From positions 25,545-89,544 of the forward strand of contig JAKQPY010000096.1 of NCBI GenBank assembly GCA_029564465.1: a stretch of DNA of 64,000 nucleotides, given 5' to 3'. The notes beneath the pieces were generated by a model. It was not told the DNA's origin. It saw only the letters and a program-made list of their open reading frames with translations, and did not search any database. The position numbers were made by a program, and so were the translations under genes. Positions 52,937-62,686 of this stretch are shown piece after piece; within the stretch, counting starts at the first letter, position 1; every line of letters begins with the position of its first letter. The DNA comes from JAGOEF01 sp029564465. GTDB lineage: Bacteria > Bacteroidota > Bacteroidia > Bacteroidales > ML635J-15.

Positions 52937-55141
52937 ATGAAACTCAAAACAATTTTATTAATAATAGCTTACCTGTGTATTGCTAATGCGGTATTTACAC
53001 AGGTAACAGGTAGTGTAAGCTACCGCGATGGAGGAAAGATTGTGCCACTTTCGGGTGCAAACGTATATTGGTACGCAACCCAAATTGGCACTGTGACCGA
53101 TGTTTCCGGCAAATTTATCATCGAAAAACCTGAAAACGCCCGTTTGTTGATTGTGAGTTACGTGGGTTTTACCACCGATACTATTGCGATAAACCGAAAA
53201 ACTCAACATATAGAGGTCGTGCTGACTGAGAGTAACCTGCTCGATGAAGTTACTGTGGGTGAACGTGCTAACACAACTACTTTCGACAGGCTTGATCCGC
53301 TGGTAACCCAGAAAATTAATGATGGCGAACTGAAGCAGGCCGCGTGTTGCAATTTGGGCGAAAGCTTCGAAACCAATGCTTCGGTTGATGCAGCCTACAG
53401 TGACGCAGGTACCGGTGCCAAGCAGATTAAACTGCTGGGTTTAAGCGGCCGCTATGTGCAAATGATGACCGAAAACATCCCTAACTTTTACGGGCTGGCA
53501 ACGCCCTATGGTCTGGAGTATGTTCCGGGTCCCTGGATGCAATCGATTGCCATTTCGAAAGGTACCGCCTCGGTGGTTTATGGTTACGAGGCTATGACAG
53601 GGCAGATTAATACCTGGTACAAGGAACCGCATCACAAGGCCGATAATTTTTATCTGAACCTGTTGGCCAGCGATGCCGGAAAGACAGAAATCAATACTGA
53701 TTTTACGTATCGTCTAGGCAAAAAGGTATCAGGTATGTTGTTGTTTCATGGTGGTTACGACTGGACTGAAAACGACCATAACAACGATGGTTTTATGGAT
53801 ATGCCTCTGGTGAAACGGTATTTTTTATTTAACCGGTACAATGCCGAATGGAAGCCGGGTTTCGAATCGAAGTTCGGGGTTAAACTGCTTTATGAAGACC
53901 GTTCGGGTGGACAGCTCAGCGATATGCTTAACCCTTATGTGATTTCGATTGACACACGGCGTGCCGAGGCATTTTTTAAATCGGGTTATACCTTTGCAGG
54001 CGAGCCGCTCAAAAGTCTTTCTTTAATTTCTTCCTGGTCGTACCACGATCAGAAAAGTATTTTCGGCAATACGCTGTACAATGCAAGCCAGCAAAGTTTT
54101 TATGTTAATTCAATTTTTACCTCCGAAATCGGCAGTAGCGAAAAACACAGCATGCAGGCAGGTTTGAGTTATAAATTTGATAATTATACCGAAAACCTGA
54201 ACGAAGATAACTTCGATAGAAACGAGTCGGTTCCGGGTGCTTTCGTTGAATATTCGTTTGCACCGACAGCCGCGTTTAAGGTGGTTACCGGAGCACGCGT
54301 TGATTATCATAACCTGTATGGCTGGTTTTTTGTGCCCCGTATGCACCTGCGTTACAAAATTGCACCGCTCACCACGCTTAAGGCTTCTGTGGGTAAAGGA
54401 ATTCGTACTCCTGCTGTTCTTGCCGAAAATGCATACCTTTTGGCCAGCAGCCGCACGATGGTAATATCAACGGATTTGCTGCCCGAAGTGGCATGGAATG
54501 CCGGTGGAAACATCATGCAGCAAATTCCGGTTGGTAACCGCGAAATCACACTGGTGGCCGATTTTTACAGGACAAGTTTTGTGAATCAGGTAGTGGTCGA
54601 CCTTGATGAGGATATTAACAGGGTGTTATTTTACAACCTCGAAGGGCAGTCGTATTCCAATGTGGCTCAAATCGAAATCATGTACCCCTTTATAAAAGGT
54701 ATGGATTTTACGGCAGCTTTTCGTTATAACGACGTAAAACAAAACATAGGAGGTGTGTTGCGTGAAGTGCCGTTTACCAGTAATTTCAAAGCCCTTCTGA
54801 GCGCATCCTACAAAACCCCGCTGAAGAAATGGCAATTCGACTTTACAAGTCAGTTTAATGGGGGTGGCAGGATTCCGTCAACACTCGAAAACCCGGAGTT
54901 TTACCAACGTGAGACACGTTTCGAACCCTATGTAATTCTCAATGCACAAATCACTAAGTATTTCAGGAAATGGGAATTGTATGCCGGGGTCGAAAACATT
55001 ACCAATTTTGTGCAACACAACCCGGTAATTGCCTCCGAAGACCCGTGGGGTGAGTATTTTGATGCCGCCATGGTGTGGGGCCCACTGCATGGAAGAAAAT
55101 TCTATCTGGGAATACGATATGCCATAAACCGTAATGTGTAA
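52937..55141 (+). CDS. TonB-dependent outer-membrane receptor (likely metal-related)
   Basis: 734 residues with a signal peptide ending ANAVFTQ. A CarboxypepD_reg-like domain (about 22-105: VSGKFIIEKPENARLLIVSYVGF), a plug (about 115-230) and a 22-strand barrel ending GRKFYLGIRYAINRNV follow. The plug contains a CC pair (QAACCNLGESFETNAS) seen in a branch of receptors encoded beside HMA-domain proteins. Flanking His/Cys-rich and HMA genes point to a metal such as copper rather than a siderophore or glycan, but no ligand is proven. Confidence 0.9.
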   Translation: MKLKTILLIIAYLCIANAVFTQVTGSVSYRDGGKIVPLSGANVYWYATQIGTVTDVSGKFIIEKPENARLLIVSYVGFTTDTIAINRKTQHIEVVLTESNLLDEVTVGERANTTTFDRLDPLVTQKINDGELKQAACCNLGESFETNASVDAAYSDAGTGAKQIKLLGLSGRYVQMMTENIPNFYGLATPYGLEYVPGPWMQSIAISKGTASVVYGYEAMTGQINTWYKEPHHKADNFYLNLLASDAGKTEINTDFTYRLGKKVSGMLLFHGGYDWTENDHNNDGFMDMPLVKRYFLFNRYNAEWKPGFESKFGVKLLYEDRSGGQLSDMLNPYVISIDTRRAEAFFKSGYTFAGEPLKSLSLISSWSYHDQKSIFGNTLYNASQQSFYVNSIFTSEIGSSEKHSMQAGLSYKFDNYTENLNEDNFDRNESVPGAFVEYSFAPTAAFKVVTGARVDYHNLYGWFFVPRMHLRYKIAPLTTLKASVGKGIRTPAVLAENAYLLASSRTMVISTDLLPEVAWNAGGNIMQQIPVGNREITLVADFYRTSFVNQVVVDLDEDINRVLFYNLEGQSYSNVAQIEIMYPFIKGMDFTAAFRYNDVKQNIGGVLREVPFTSNFKALLSASYKTPLKKWQFDFTSQFNGGGRIPSTLENPEFYQRETRFEPYVILNAQITKYFRKWELYAGVENITNFVQHNPVIASEDPWGEYFDAAMVWGPLHGRKFYLGIRYAINRNV

Positions 55142-55149
55142 TTTTTTTG

Positions 55150-55157
55150 TAAATTTG
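55150..55157 (+). promoter_or_regulatory. -7 element (TAAATTTG) upstream of the HMA gene
   Basis: Exact TAnnTTTG match, 43 bases before the start, which suggests the HMA gene can be transcribed apart from the receptor. Confidence 0.4.
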
Positions 55158-55199
55158 CAAACAAAAACAAAGTGAAATAGTTAAATAATTAAAACCAAA

Positions 55200-55703
55200 A
55201 TGAATATGAAAAATCTGATGTTAATTCTTATGGCTGCAGTGTTTACAATTGCTGCCACTTCTCAGGCTCAGGCCGGTAAAGAGAAAAAGACCACCAAAGA
55301 AGAAGTTACACTGAGTGTGAATATGAATTGTCAGGCTTGTGCCGACAAGGTTACCAAGCAACTGGCATTCACCAAGGGTGTAAAGGCTGTTGAAGCCGAT
55401 TTCGAGAAAGATGTGGTAAAGATTGTTTACGATACCCGTAAAACCTCTCCCGAAAAGCTGATTGCTTCGCTTAAAGAAATCGATTACGAAGCCAGTGTTG
55501 CAAAAGCAGGATGCTGCAAAGGTGCCCAGAATTCGGGCTGTGCCGGAAAACAAACTTCGACCGACGGTAAACCGGCAGGTTGCAGTGGTAACCATTCGGG
55601 CTGTGCAGGGAAACAAACTTCGACCGATGGTAAACCCGCTGGATGCGCCGGTCAGCACAAAGAAGGCGAAGCAAAACCCGCAGGTTGTGCCGGCCATAAA
55701 TAA
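55200..55703 (+). CDS. Exported heavy-metal-associated (HMA) protein with Cys-rich repeat tail
   Basis: 167 residues. A signal peptide ends TSQAQA. The HMA domain (about 35-100) carries the metal-binding MNCQAC, equivalent to MxCxxC of copper chaperones. The last 65 residues form a Gly/Cys-rich tail: an AGCCKGAQNSGC element, then two near-identical copies of SGCAGKQTSTDGKPAGC, and an end GCAGHK. The tail has about 8 Cys plus His and could bind several soft metal ions. The tail is unusual for the family. Start could be the second Met at 55206. A terminator follows at 55723. Confidence 0.88.
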   Translation: MNMKNLMLILMAAVFTIAATSQAQAGKEKKTTKEEVTLSVNMNCQACADKVTKQLAFTKGVKAVEADFEKDVVKIVYDTRKTSPEKLIASLKEIDYEASVAKAGCCKGAQNSGCAGKQTSTDGKPAGCSGNHSGCAGKQTSTDGKPAGCAGQHKEGEAKPAGCAGHK

Positions 55704-55722
55704 TCTGATAAATACTAATTTC

Positions 55723-55755
55723 AAAAAGCGGTTTGATTTCAGACCGCTTTTTTTT
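55723..55755 (+). terminator. Intrinsic terminator after the HMA gene
   Basis: AAGCGGT / ACCGCTT stem with a roughly 9-base loop followed by a T run. Confidence 0.8.
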
Positions 55756-55779
55756 ATTTTTACGCAAACACTTCTCGCG

Positions 55780-56379
55780 ATGAAAAATGCTATTGTTTTG
55801 ACGTTTTTGGTTGTTGCCTTGCTTGCTGCATACTCTTGTAAGCATGAAACCAATTGCCCTGCTTTCTCTGATGATGATATGCTTAACTTTCCTTATGCCC
55901 ATGTTGATAGCCTTATATTTGTAAATGCGGCCAGCGAGGAATTGGCATTAATTGTTACCGAATTAAACACTTCGAACGATTACAGCTATACATGCAGCGA
56001 TCTGAACGGAATCTGTGGCTGTGAGCGCTTTGCCGAAGTTAAGGTTTCCACCGAAAACGGAAGTGAGGAGTTTACACTTCTTAAATTGTTAATTCAGTCA
56101 TCCGACGAAAGCCAACGCTTTTATTATTCGCTATTTGGGTATTCGTTTGAATTTGATTTCGAAAACGATGGTCCTTACGTTGATTTGATGCCCGAAATAG
56201 ACTCAGTTGGTGATTTCACTGTTTCGGATTCAGTGTTTACAGGGGTTTACCGGGCTACAAATTTTAATTTCAACGAAACCAATGTGCAGCGGGTATATTT
56301 TAATAAAACCTCGGGAATTATCCGGTTCGATGAGTATATTGGGGCTGCCTCATGGAGTTTGAAACTCGATGAAAAATAA
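55780..56379 (+). CDS. Small lipoprotein, unknown function
   Basis: 199 residues from the ATG at 55780. The lipobox LLAAYSC lies near residue 20. The mature part has several cysteines (SCKHETNC, YTCSDLNGICGC) and an acidic, strand-rich sequence (SYTCSDLNGICGCERFAEVK, FEFDFENDGPYVDLMPEIDS). I recognise no domain. A much longer in-frame start at 55462 lies inside the HMA gene and across its terminator, so it is rejected. Confidence 0.7.
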   Translation: MKNAIVLTFLVVALLAAYSCKHETNCPAFSDDDMLNFPYAHVDSLIFVNAASEELALIVTELNTSNDYSYTCSDLNGICGCERFAEVKVSTENGSEEFTLLKLLIQSSDESQRFYYSLFGYSFEFDFENDGPYVDLMPEIDSVGDFTVSDSVFTGVYRATNFNFNETNVQRVYFNKTSGIIRFDEYIGAASWSLKLDEK

Positions 56380-56614
56380 GCTTAATTTAATGTAACTGTC
56401 ATAAATACAGTGAATTAATGTTTTGTTCCGTTTTTCAATTTTAAGCTGATATAGTAATTTCGTAGTTGTTGTACCGGGACTTTACACTTCCTTAACATTC
56501 CCGGTTTATCCTTAACAAATAAATAATGATTCGTTAGGTATCGCTTAAAACCTATCCCGGAATATCCGTATTTATTTGCATCATGAATGAACGATAAACA
56601 AAAAACTACAAACT
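56380..56614 (+). other. Leader region before the beta-helix lipoprotein gene
   Basis: No ORF. A TAATTTCG at 56455-56462 (one mismatch to TAnnTTTG) could start a roughly 145-base untranslated leader. No riboswitch fold is recognised. Confidence 0.35.
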
Positions 56615-57820
56615 ATGAAAAAACTGTTTTATTTGATGATGATTCTTGCAGCCTCTGCAATGGTGCTTACTTCGTGCGATCCCGAAGAAGAAATTCCCGA
56701 AGATGATACCATAACCATTACCGGTAACATTACCGCCAACACCACATGGGAAACCGGTAAAACCTATATTCTCGGTGGCCGTATTGCCGTAGTTTCGGGA
56801 GTCAGCCTTACCATTCAACCCGGAGTTATTATTAAAGGGCAGGCCGGAACCGGCGCCAATGCAACCGCATTAATTATTGCCCGTGGTGCAAAGCTTTACG
56901 CCGAAGGAACTGCAACCCAGCCCATTATTTTTACATCGGTGGCTGACGAAATCGAACCGGGTATGGTAGCCAGCCCCAACCTCGACCCCGACCTGAACGG
57001 CTTGTGGGGAGGTTTGATTATTCTGGGTAATGCGCCCATTTCGGCAACCAGCGAATCGATGCAGATTGAAGGTATTCCGGCTTCCGACCAGAATGGTTTG
57101 TATGGTGGAACCAATGCCACCGACGATTCGGGTATTATCCGCTATGTTTCTATCCGTCATGGTGGTGCCAATATCGGCGAGGGTAACGAAATCAACGGAC
57201 TTACGCTGGGAGGTGTGGGCTCGGGAACAACTGTTGAATACGTCGAAGTAATTGCAAACCAGGATGACGGTGTTGAATTTTTTGGTGGAACCGTTAATGT
57301 CAGCCATTTGCTGATTTGGAATCCCGGCGACGATGGTATTGACACCGATCAGGCATGGGCTGGTACCCTCAATAATTTTCTTGTAATCGCCGGCGCTGAC
57401 ACCGATCATACCCTCGAAATTGATGGACCCGAAGGCTCGATGATGGCTGCACATACCGTGCGAAACGGCAGTATTAAGGGATCTGATGAAACTGAATTGG
57501 GTGATTTCCGTTCTGGTGCAAGAGGTACATTCGAAAACATATATTTCTTTAATTTCCCTGATCCGGCAGCAACCGATGGTCGTGGCGACTTGTCGCTGTC
57601 GGGCGATGCCAGCATTGCTAATTTTACATCGGGTATTCTTGCATTCAGCAATTTGCAGGTAACCCCGGCTACCGATGTTGCACTCAGTGCAATTTTCAAG
57701 AACGGGATTGATGTTCATGCGAGTATGGTTAATGCAGGTGCCAATACAGTGGGAGCCGATAAAACCAAATTTGCTTCGTGGACATGGGCTTCGGCAAACA
57801 ATGAACTCAGTGCATTTTAA
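56615..57820 (+). CDS. Parallel beta-helix lipoprotein, TonB-partner type
   Basis: 401 residues. The lipobox MVLTSC lies near residue 20, followed by an acidic linker (DPEEEIPEDDTI). The rest is a right-handed beta-helix with ITGNITANTTWETGKTYILG, the LTIQPGVIIKG turn and IIARGAKLYAEGTATQPIIFTS, then GTTVEYVEVIANQDDGVEFFGG. Such lipoproteins are commonly encoded with a TonB receptor, as here 83 bases downstream, and probably capture a ligand at the surface. No catalytic residues are apparent. Confidence 0.85.
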   Translation: MKKLFYLMMILAASAMVLTSCDPEEEIPEDDTITITGNITANTTWETGKTYILGGRIAVVSGVSLTIQPGVIIKGQAGTGANATALIIARGAKLYAEGTATQPIIFTSVADEIEPGMVASPNLDPDLNGLWGGLIILGNAPISATSESMQIEGIPASDQNGLYGGTNATDDSGIIRYVSIRHGGANIGEGNEINGLTLGGVGSGTTVEYVEVIANQDDGVEFFGGTVNVSHLLIWNPGDDGIDTDQAWAGTLNNFLVIAGADTDHTLEIDGPEGSMMAAHTVRNGSIKGSDETELGDFRSGARGTFENIYFFNFPDPAATDGRGDLSLSGDASIANFTSGILAFSNLQVTPATDVALSAIFKNGIDVHASMVNAGANTVGADKTKFASWTWASANNELSAF

Positions 57821-57849
57821 GTTACAGGAGGCTTATATACCCGAAAACT

Positions 57850-57876
57850 CGCAGGCGATTTTGCCTGCGGGTTTTT
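57850..57876 (+). terminator. Hairpin with short T run between lipoprotein and TonB receptor genes
   Basis: CGCAGGC / GCCTGCG perfect stem with a 6-base loop, followed by GGTTTTT. It would reduce rather than abolish read-through, setting lipoprotein above receptor. Confidence 0.6.
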
Positions 57877-57903
57877 ACGTTGATTATTATTGATAAAATA
57901 ACG

Positions 57904-60789
57904 ATGATGAAGAATTGTGTAGTGTTGATTATTTTGTTGGCAGGCATGTTTTCAGCTTCTGCCCAGCAAGGATTTGTCAGAGGTAATATTTTTGATGCCG
58001 GCAACAGTGAGTCGCTGCCTGCTGTGGCCATTGTTGTTAAAGGTACAACAATGGGAACCACCACCGATCTGGATGGTAAATTTAGTCTGGGTTTAGCTCC
58101 CGGAACGTATCAACTTGAGATTTCGTTTATTTCATACCAAACCATTGAACTGACTCAGGTGGAAGTAAAAGCGGGGCAGGTTACTTTTCTCGGTGACATT
58201 CAGATGAAGGAGGAAGGTTTTTTACTTACCGAGGTTACCATTTCGGCAAACGAAGTGCGGAATAACGAAAACTCAATTATCGCCATGAAGCGCAAATCGG
58301 TGACTATGCTCGACGGGGTTTCTTCGGCCGCTATCCGGCGAACCGGTGACTCTGACGTGGCTTCTACCATGAAGCGGGTTACGGGTGTGTCGGTTAGCGG
58401 TGGTAAGTATGTTTATGTGCGGGGTTTGGGCGACCGCTATACGAAAACTATATTGAATGGCATGGAAATTCCGGGTCTCGACCCCGACCGTAATACCGTG
58501 CAGATGGATTTGTTCCCGACAAACATGATCGACAATATTGTGGTCAGTAAAACTTTCAGCGCTGACCTGCCGGCTGATTTCACCGGTGGAATTATCAACA
58601 TCGAAACCAAAGATTTTCCCGAAACACATCAGGCTGCCCTGAATATCGGACTGGCCTACAACCCGGGAGCTCATTTTACCGGCGATTTTGTAGGATACAA
58701 AGGAGGCGCAACCGATTTTCTGGGTTTTGACGATGGTACCCGCGCTATACCCGCTGTTACAAATATTCCTTTTTTTGCTGAGGTAGTTGGTAATACCACG
58801 AGTGCAAAGGCTGAACGGTATAAGGAAATTCTTTCGGCTTTCAATCCGGTGATGGCGGCCACCCGTCAGACAAGCCTTTGCGATTTTAGTCTGGGAGCAA
58901 ATTTTGGAAATCAAAAGGAACTCAAAGCTCGTACACTGGGTTATAATTTTGCTTTTTCTTACAAAAATTCAAGCGATTATTACGAGAACGCCGAATATGG
59001 AAGGTATGGTTTATCGGGTGATAAATCGGTGTACGAACTCGACCGGCGCGAATTTCAAACAGGCGATTATGGGGTAAAGTCTGTTTTTGTGAATGTACTC
59101 GGGGGAATTGCCCTTAAAACCAACACATCGAAATATCGGATGAATATTATGCACCTGCAAAACGGCGAATCAAAAGCAGGAATTTTTGATTACGAAAAAA
59201 CCAGTTTGGGCACCAACTTCAGTGGCATTGTTCATACCCTGGATTACAGCCAGCGAAGCCTGACCAACCTGATTATCGACGGGAAGCATGTATTTAGCGA
59301 TGCGCAATGGAATCTGGAATGGAAACTATCCCCCACAATTTCGCTAATTTACGACCCGGATATCAGGTTTACACGTTACGAAGACCGGGAAGGCGTTTAC
59401 TCAATCAGCACCGAATCGGGTTTTCCCGAACGCATCTGGCGACGACTGTTTGAGTACAATATTTCGTCGCTGGTGAATGCTACCAAGGGTTTAAGTCTGT
59501 TTGGACAAAAGGCGGTAGTCGGGTTCGGCGGAGCCTTTACTTATAAGCAGCGCGACTTCGTTATCCGAAATTTTGCCATCAATATCCGGGGTGTTAATCT
59601 CACCGGAGACCCCAACGAGATATTCGCTGATGAAAATCTGTGGCCTATGAACGGGTCAGCTACCCAGGGAACCACCTACGAAACGCCATTCATTCCGGTA
59701 AATCCCAATAAGTACAATGCTAATATTCTTAGCGCTGCGGTTTATACTTCGTTGGAATTCAGCCTTTTCAACCGATTGAAAACAACTGTGGGTCTTCGCG
59801 CCGAAAACTATATTCAGCGCTACACCGGGCGTGACCAAATGGGGTATCATGTGCTGGATAATGATGTTGTTTTGTCGGATATGGGTATTTTCCCGTCTGT
59901 GAACACAATTTTCACTATCAGCGATAAGCAGAACCTACGGGCTGCCTTCTCGAAAACCATTGCCCGACCTTCGTTTAAGGAAGTATCGTATGCCGAAATT
60001 TTCGATCCGATTACCGGACGTACTTTTATCGGGGGTTTGTTCCGCGATGCCAACGACCTGGCGGGGATTGAGTACTGGGACGGAAACCTTACGACCACCA
60101 CCATATATAATTACGACCTGCGCTGGGAACTATTTGGTTCCGACCAGCAATTAATTTCGGTGTCGGCTTTCTACAAGAAATTTATCAACCCCATCGAAAT
60201 TGTGCAGTTTGCCACCCAGATTGGTGCTTTCCAGCCGCGTAATGTTGGTGATGGCGAAGTGGCAGGAGCGGAATTTGAGTTTCGCAAGAACATGAAATGG
60301 ATAGCCCCTGCCTTGCAGAATCTTTCGCTGCAGGCAAACTTTACCTACACAAAGTCGCGTATTCTGCTGAGTGCCACTGAACTGGAATCGCGCACCGAAA
60401 ATGCACGTTCCGGGCAGCAGATAGGTGCATACAGGGATATGGCCGGGCAGGCACCTTACGTTGTGAATGCAGGTATCAGCTACAAGGCTCCCGATAATGT
60501 TTTTGGATCGCCCGAGGCTGGCGTTTACTATAATGTGCAGGGACCAACCCTGATGTTTGCCGGTATTGCCGACCGCCCCGATATCTGGTCAAAACCATTT
60601 CACAGCCTGAATTTTAACGCCAATGTGTATGTCGATAAACAAAAGAAGATGTTGATTTCGTTGAAAGTTGACAATATTCTCAATAGTAAGCAAGAAGCCG
60701 TGTTTACTTCGTATATGGCCGAAGACCGCTATTTTAGCAGGCTGTCGGCCGGACGTTTGTTTCAGATCAAATACACGTGGAACTTCTGA
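57904..60789 (+). CDS. TonB-dependent outer-membrane receptor with CarboxypepD_reg-like domain
   Basis: 961 residues from the ATG at 57904. A signal peptide ends FSASAQ. A carboxypeptidase-regulatory-like domain (about 20-105: TTTDLDGKFSLGLAPGTYQL), a plug domain (about 125-235: VRGLGDRYTKTILNGMEIPG) and a 22-strand barrel ending RLFQIKYTWNF follow. The substrate is unknown; no SusD-like partner is present, and the beta-helix lipoprotein upstream takes that place. An in-frame TTG at 57880 overlaps the hairpin and is not preferred. The following regulator gene is separated by about 220 bases. Confidence 0.92.
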   Translation: MMKNCVVLIILLAGMFSASAQQGFVRGNIFDAGNSESLPAVAIVVKGTTMGTTTDLDGKFSLGLAPGTYQLEISFISYQTIELTQVEVKAGQVTFLGDIQMKEEGFLLTEVTISANEVRNNENSIIAMKRKSVTMLDGVSSAAIRRTGDSDVASTMKRVTGVSVSGGKYVYVRGLGDRYTKTILNGMEIPGLDPDRNTVQMDLFPTNMIDNIVVSKTFSADLPADFTGGIINIETKDFPETHQAALNIGLAYNPGAHFTGDFVGYKGGATDFLGFDDGTRAIPAVTNIPFFAEVVGNTTSAKAERYKEILSAFNPVMAATRQTSLCDFSLGANFGNQKELKARTLGYNFAFSYKNSSDYYENAEYGRYGLSGDKSVYELDRREFQTGDYGVKSVFVNVLGGIALKTNTSKYRMNIMHLQNGESKAGIFDYEKTSLGTNFSGIVHTLDYSQRSLTNLIIDGKHVFSDAQWNLEWKLSPTISLIYDPDIRFTRYEDREGVYSISTESGFPERIWRRLFEYNISSLVNATKGLSLFGQKAVVGFGGAFTYKQRDFVIRNFAINIRGVNLTGDPNEIFADENLWPMNGSATQGTTYETPFIPVNPNKYNANILSAAVYTSLEFSLFNRLKTTVGLRAENYIQRYTGRDQMGYHVLDNDVVLSDMGIFPSVNTIFTISDKQNLRAAFSKTIARPSFKEVSYAEIFDPITGRTFIGGLFRDANDLAGIEYWDGNLTTTTIYNYDLRWELFGSDQQLISVSAFYKKFINPIEIVQFATQIGAFQPRNVGDGEVAGAEFEFRKNMKWIAPALQNLSLQANFTYTKSRILLSATELESRTENARSGQQIGAYRDMAGQAPYVVNAGISYKAPDNVFGSPEAGVYYNVQGPTLMFAGIADRPDIWSKPFHSLNFNANVYVDKQKKMLISLKVDNILNSKQEAVFTSYMAEDRYFSRLSAGRLFQIKYTWNF

Positions 60790-61012
60790 TTTTGCCTGGC
60801 TAACCGGATGCACTTTCATCGAAAGTTAAGGATTATTTAAGTGTGGCTTAATATTAACTTCGCATTCACAAGATACTTTTGAGACATTATTTTGGGATAA
60901 ATAAGCCTTAAGCAGGCTTCAATTATTGTATGAAAGCGAGCATGATTAAAATATCACAAGGCATGATGAATTTTCATGTATGCGAAATTCTATCTTACAA
61001 AAAATACAGATA

Positions 61013-61717
61013 ATGATGAAACAGGAAAAGATATATCGGATAGTACTTGTTGATGATGACGAAGACATTCTCGAATTCTTGGGATATAACTTTCGCAAAA
61101 GCGGGTTTACCGTAACCACCGTTAACAATAGTTCGAAAGCACTGCAAACCATCGCGAACGACCTGCCCGATCTGGTAGTGTTGGATGTGATGATGCCCGG
61201 TATTGATGGCATTGAATTGTGTGGTCAGATTAGAGAACGACTGGGCGAAAACAAAGTGTTGATTCTGATGCTCACCGCACGTGGCGAAGATTATTCACAG
61301 ATTGCAGGGCTTGACGCCGGTGCCGATGATTATGTGTTGAAGCCCATTAACCCGAAGGTGCTGATCAGCCGGGTGAATGCCATGCTGCGGCGCCGGAACC
61401 AATACGATTATGTTGCGGAGGAGGATCAACGCTTAATTGTTTCGTCGAATTCTGAATTTATTATCGACCGAGAATCATATACAATTACTACCGGCGGAGT
61501 GGCGCACCTGCTGCCGCGAAAAGAGTTTGAGCTGCTGGCGCTGTTGGTTTCGAAACCGGGAAAGGTTTTCACGCGCGAAGAAATTTACGATAAAATCTGG
61601 GGAAACTCATTTGTTGGCGACCGCACCATTGATGTGCATATCCGAAAATTGCGCGGACGTTTTGGCGACCGTTACATTAAAACGGTTAAAGGCGTGGGTT
61701 ATAAATTCTCCGAATGA
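61013..61717 (+). CDS. OmpR/PhoB-family response regulator
   Basis: 234 residues from the ATG at 61013 (an ATG at 60980 is also in frame). The REC domain has VDDDED, phospho-acceptor Asp in VVLDVMMPGIDG and the Lys in YVLKPINP. The C-terminal winged helix (LLPRKEFELLALLVSKPGKVFTREEI ... RTIDVHIRKLRGRFGDRYIKTVKGVGYKF) binds DNA. It resembles the PhoB/PhoP-like regulators common in Bacteroidota. No cognate kinase is adjacent. Its 3' end overlaps the convergent lgt gene by 19 bases. Confidence 0.93.
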   Translation: MMKQEKIYRIVLVDDDEDILEFLGYNFRKSGFTVTTVNNSSKALQTIANDLPDLVVLDVMMPGIDGIELCGQIRERLGENKVLILMLTARGEDYSQIAGLDAGADDYVLKPINPKVLISRVNAMLRRRNQYDYVAEEDQRLIVSSNSEFIIDRESYTITTGGVAHLLPRKEFELLALLVSKPGKVFTREEIYDKIWGNSFVGDRTIDVHIRKLRGRFGDRYIKTVKGVGYKFSE

Positions 61718-62592
61718 GTTAGCGGGTCGTTTTCGCTTATTTCAGGTTCTGTTTGTGGCGTGGTCTTTTGCCGCAGCGAAACAATAACGAGAACAATGCC
61801 GAGAATTACCAGGGGAATGCTGAGTAACTGACCCATATTAAGCGCCATGGTATTTTCGAAGCTCACCTGGTTGTTCTTGAGGAACTCCATGAAAAAGCGA
61901 CTGAGGAACACCATAATCAGGAAAACTCCGAGTAAAAACCCGCGGGCATTTCTGTAGCGCTCCTTGCGGTAGAGCATCAACAACACAACTGAAGTTGCAA
62001 TGTAAATAAGTGCCTCGTAGATTTGCGTGGGATGGCTGGCACAGCTATCGCCATTTTGCACGAAAACAAAGCCCCAGGGCAGGTCGGTGCAATGCCCGTA
62101 AATTTCGCTGTTCATCAGGTTTCCAAGCCGTATGCACGCTCCGGCAAAACCGGTGGGTATTGCCACGCGGTCTATCAGCCAGAAAAAGCTTTTCATTTGC
62201 GATTTCTTTTTGAAAATTAGGAGCGACACAATAATTCCAATGGCTCCGCCATGACTCGCCAGACCCTGGTATCCGATGAAGCTGAATTCGGGCTTGAAGC
62301 TTACCGGTAGCAGAATTTCGAGCATGGGAAGCAGTCCGCTGAGGTAGTATGAACCATCGTAAAATACGCAGTGAAAGATGCGTGCACCCAGCAACCCGCC
62401 GGCAATAACCCAGATAAGCAGCCTGTCGAGTTCTGCGCTGTTGCCCAGTTCTGCACGATACATTTTTCGAACAATGAAATAGCTGATGACAAAGCCCATT
62501 GCAAAGAGCACACTATAGAATCGGATTCCAAAATTACCGAATTCGAAAATCACAGGTTTCACGTCCCAGAATATTTGTAGCAGCATGGGCAT
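61699..62592 (-). CDS. lgt: Prolipoprotein diacylglyceryl transferase
   Basis: 297 residues, an inner-membrane enzyme with seven predicted transmembrane segments. It transfers diacylglycerol to the lipobox Cys of prolipoproteins. Family signatures are IGYQGLASHGGAIGI (with the essential His), GACIRLGNLMNSEIYG (the Lgt signature with Arg and Asn), and SHPTQIYEAL. The C-terminal polar tail ends HSENL. A minus-strand TATATTTG at 62610-62617 is a likely promoter. The start may be the second Met (62586). Confidence 0.96.
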   Translation of the reverse strand: MPMLLQIFWDVKPVIFEFGNFGIRFYSVLFAMGFVISYFIVRKMYRAELGNSAELDRLLIWVIAGGLLGARIFHCVFYDGSYYLSGLLPMLEILLPVSFKPEFSFIGYQGLASHGGAIGIIVSLLIFKKKSQMKSFFWLIDRVAIPTGFAGACIRLGNLMNSEIYGHCTDLPWGFVFVQNGDSCASHPTQIYEALIYIATSVVLLMLYRKERYRNARGFLLGVFLIMVFLSRFFMEFLKNNQVSFENTMALNMGQLLSIPLVILGIVLVIVSLRQKTTPQTEPEISENDPLTHSENL

Positions 62593-62609
62593 TGGTTTCT
62601 GATTTTGTG

Positions 62610-62617
62610 CAAATATA
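62610..62617 (-). promoter_or_regulatory. -7 element (TATATTTG) of lgt
   Basis: Exact minus-strand TAnnTTTG match, 18 bases before the start codon. Confidence 0.5.
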
Positions 62618-62686
62618 ATTTTTTTAGGTTAATTTCATGGTTCATGAGCGAAGCCGAAGGATGATTGACCTAAAATTGATTTGCCG

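Noticed and set aside
55462..55779. Long N-terminal extension of the 55780 lipoprotein
   Set aside because: It lies out of frame inside the HMA gene and crosses its terminator; the lipobox fits the ATG at 55780.
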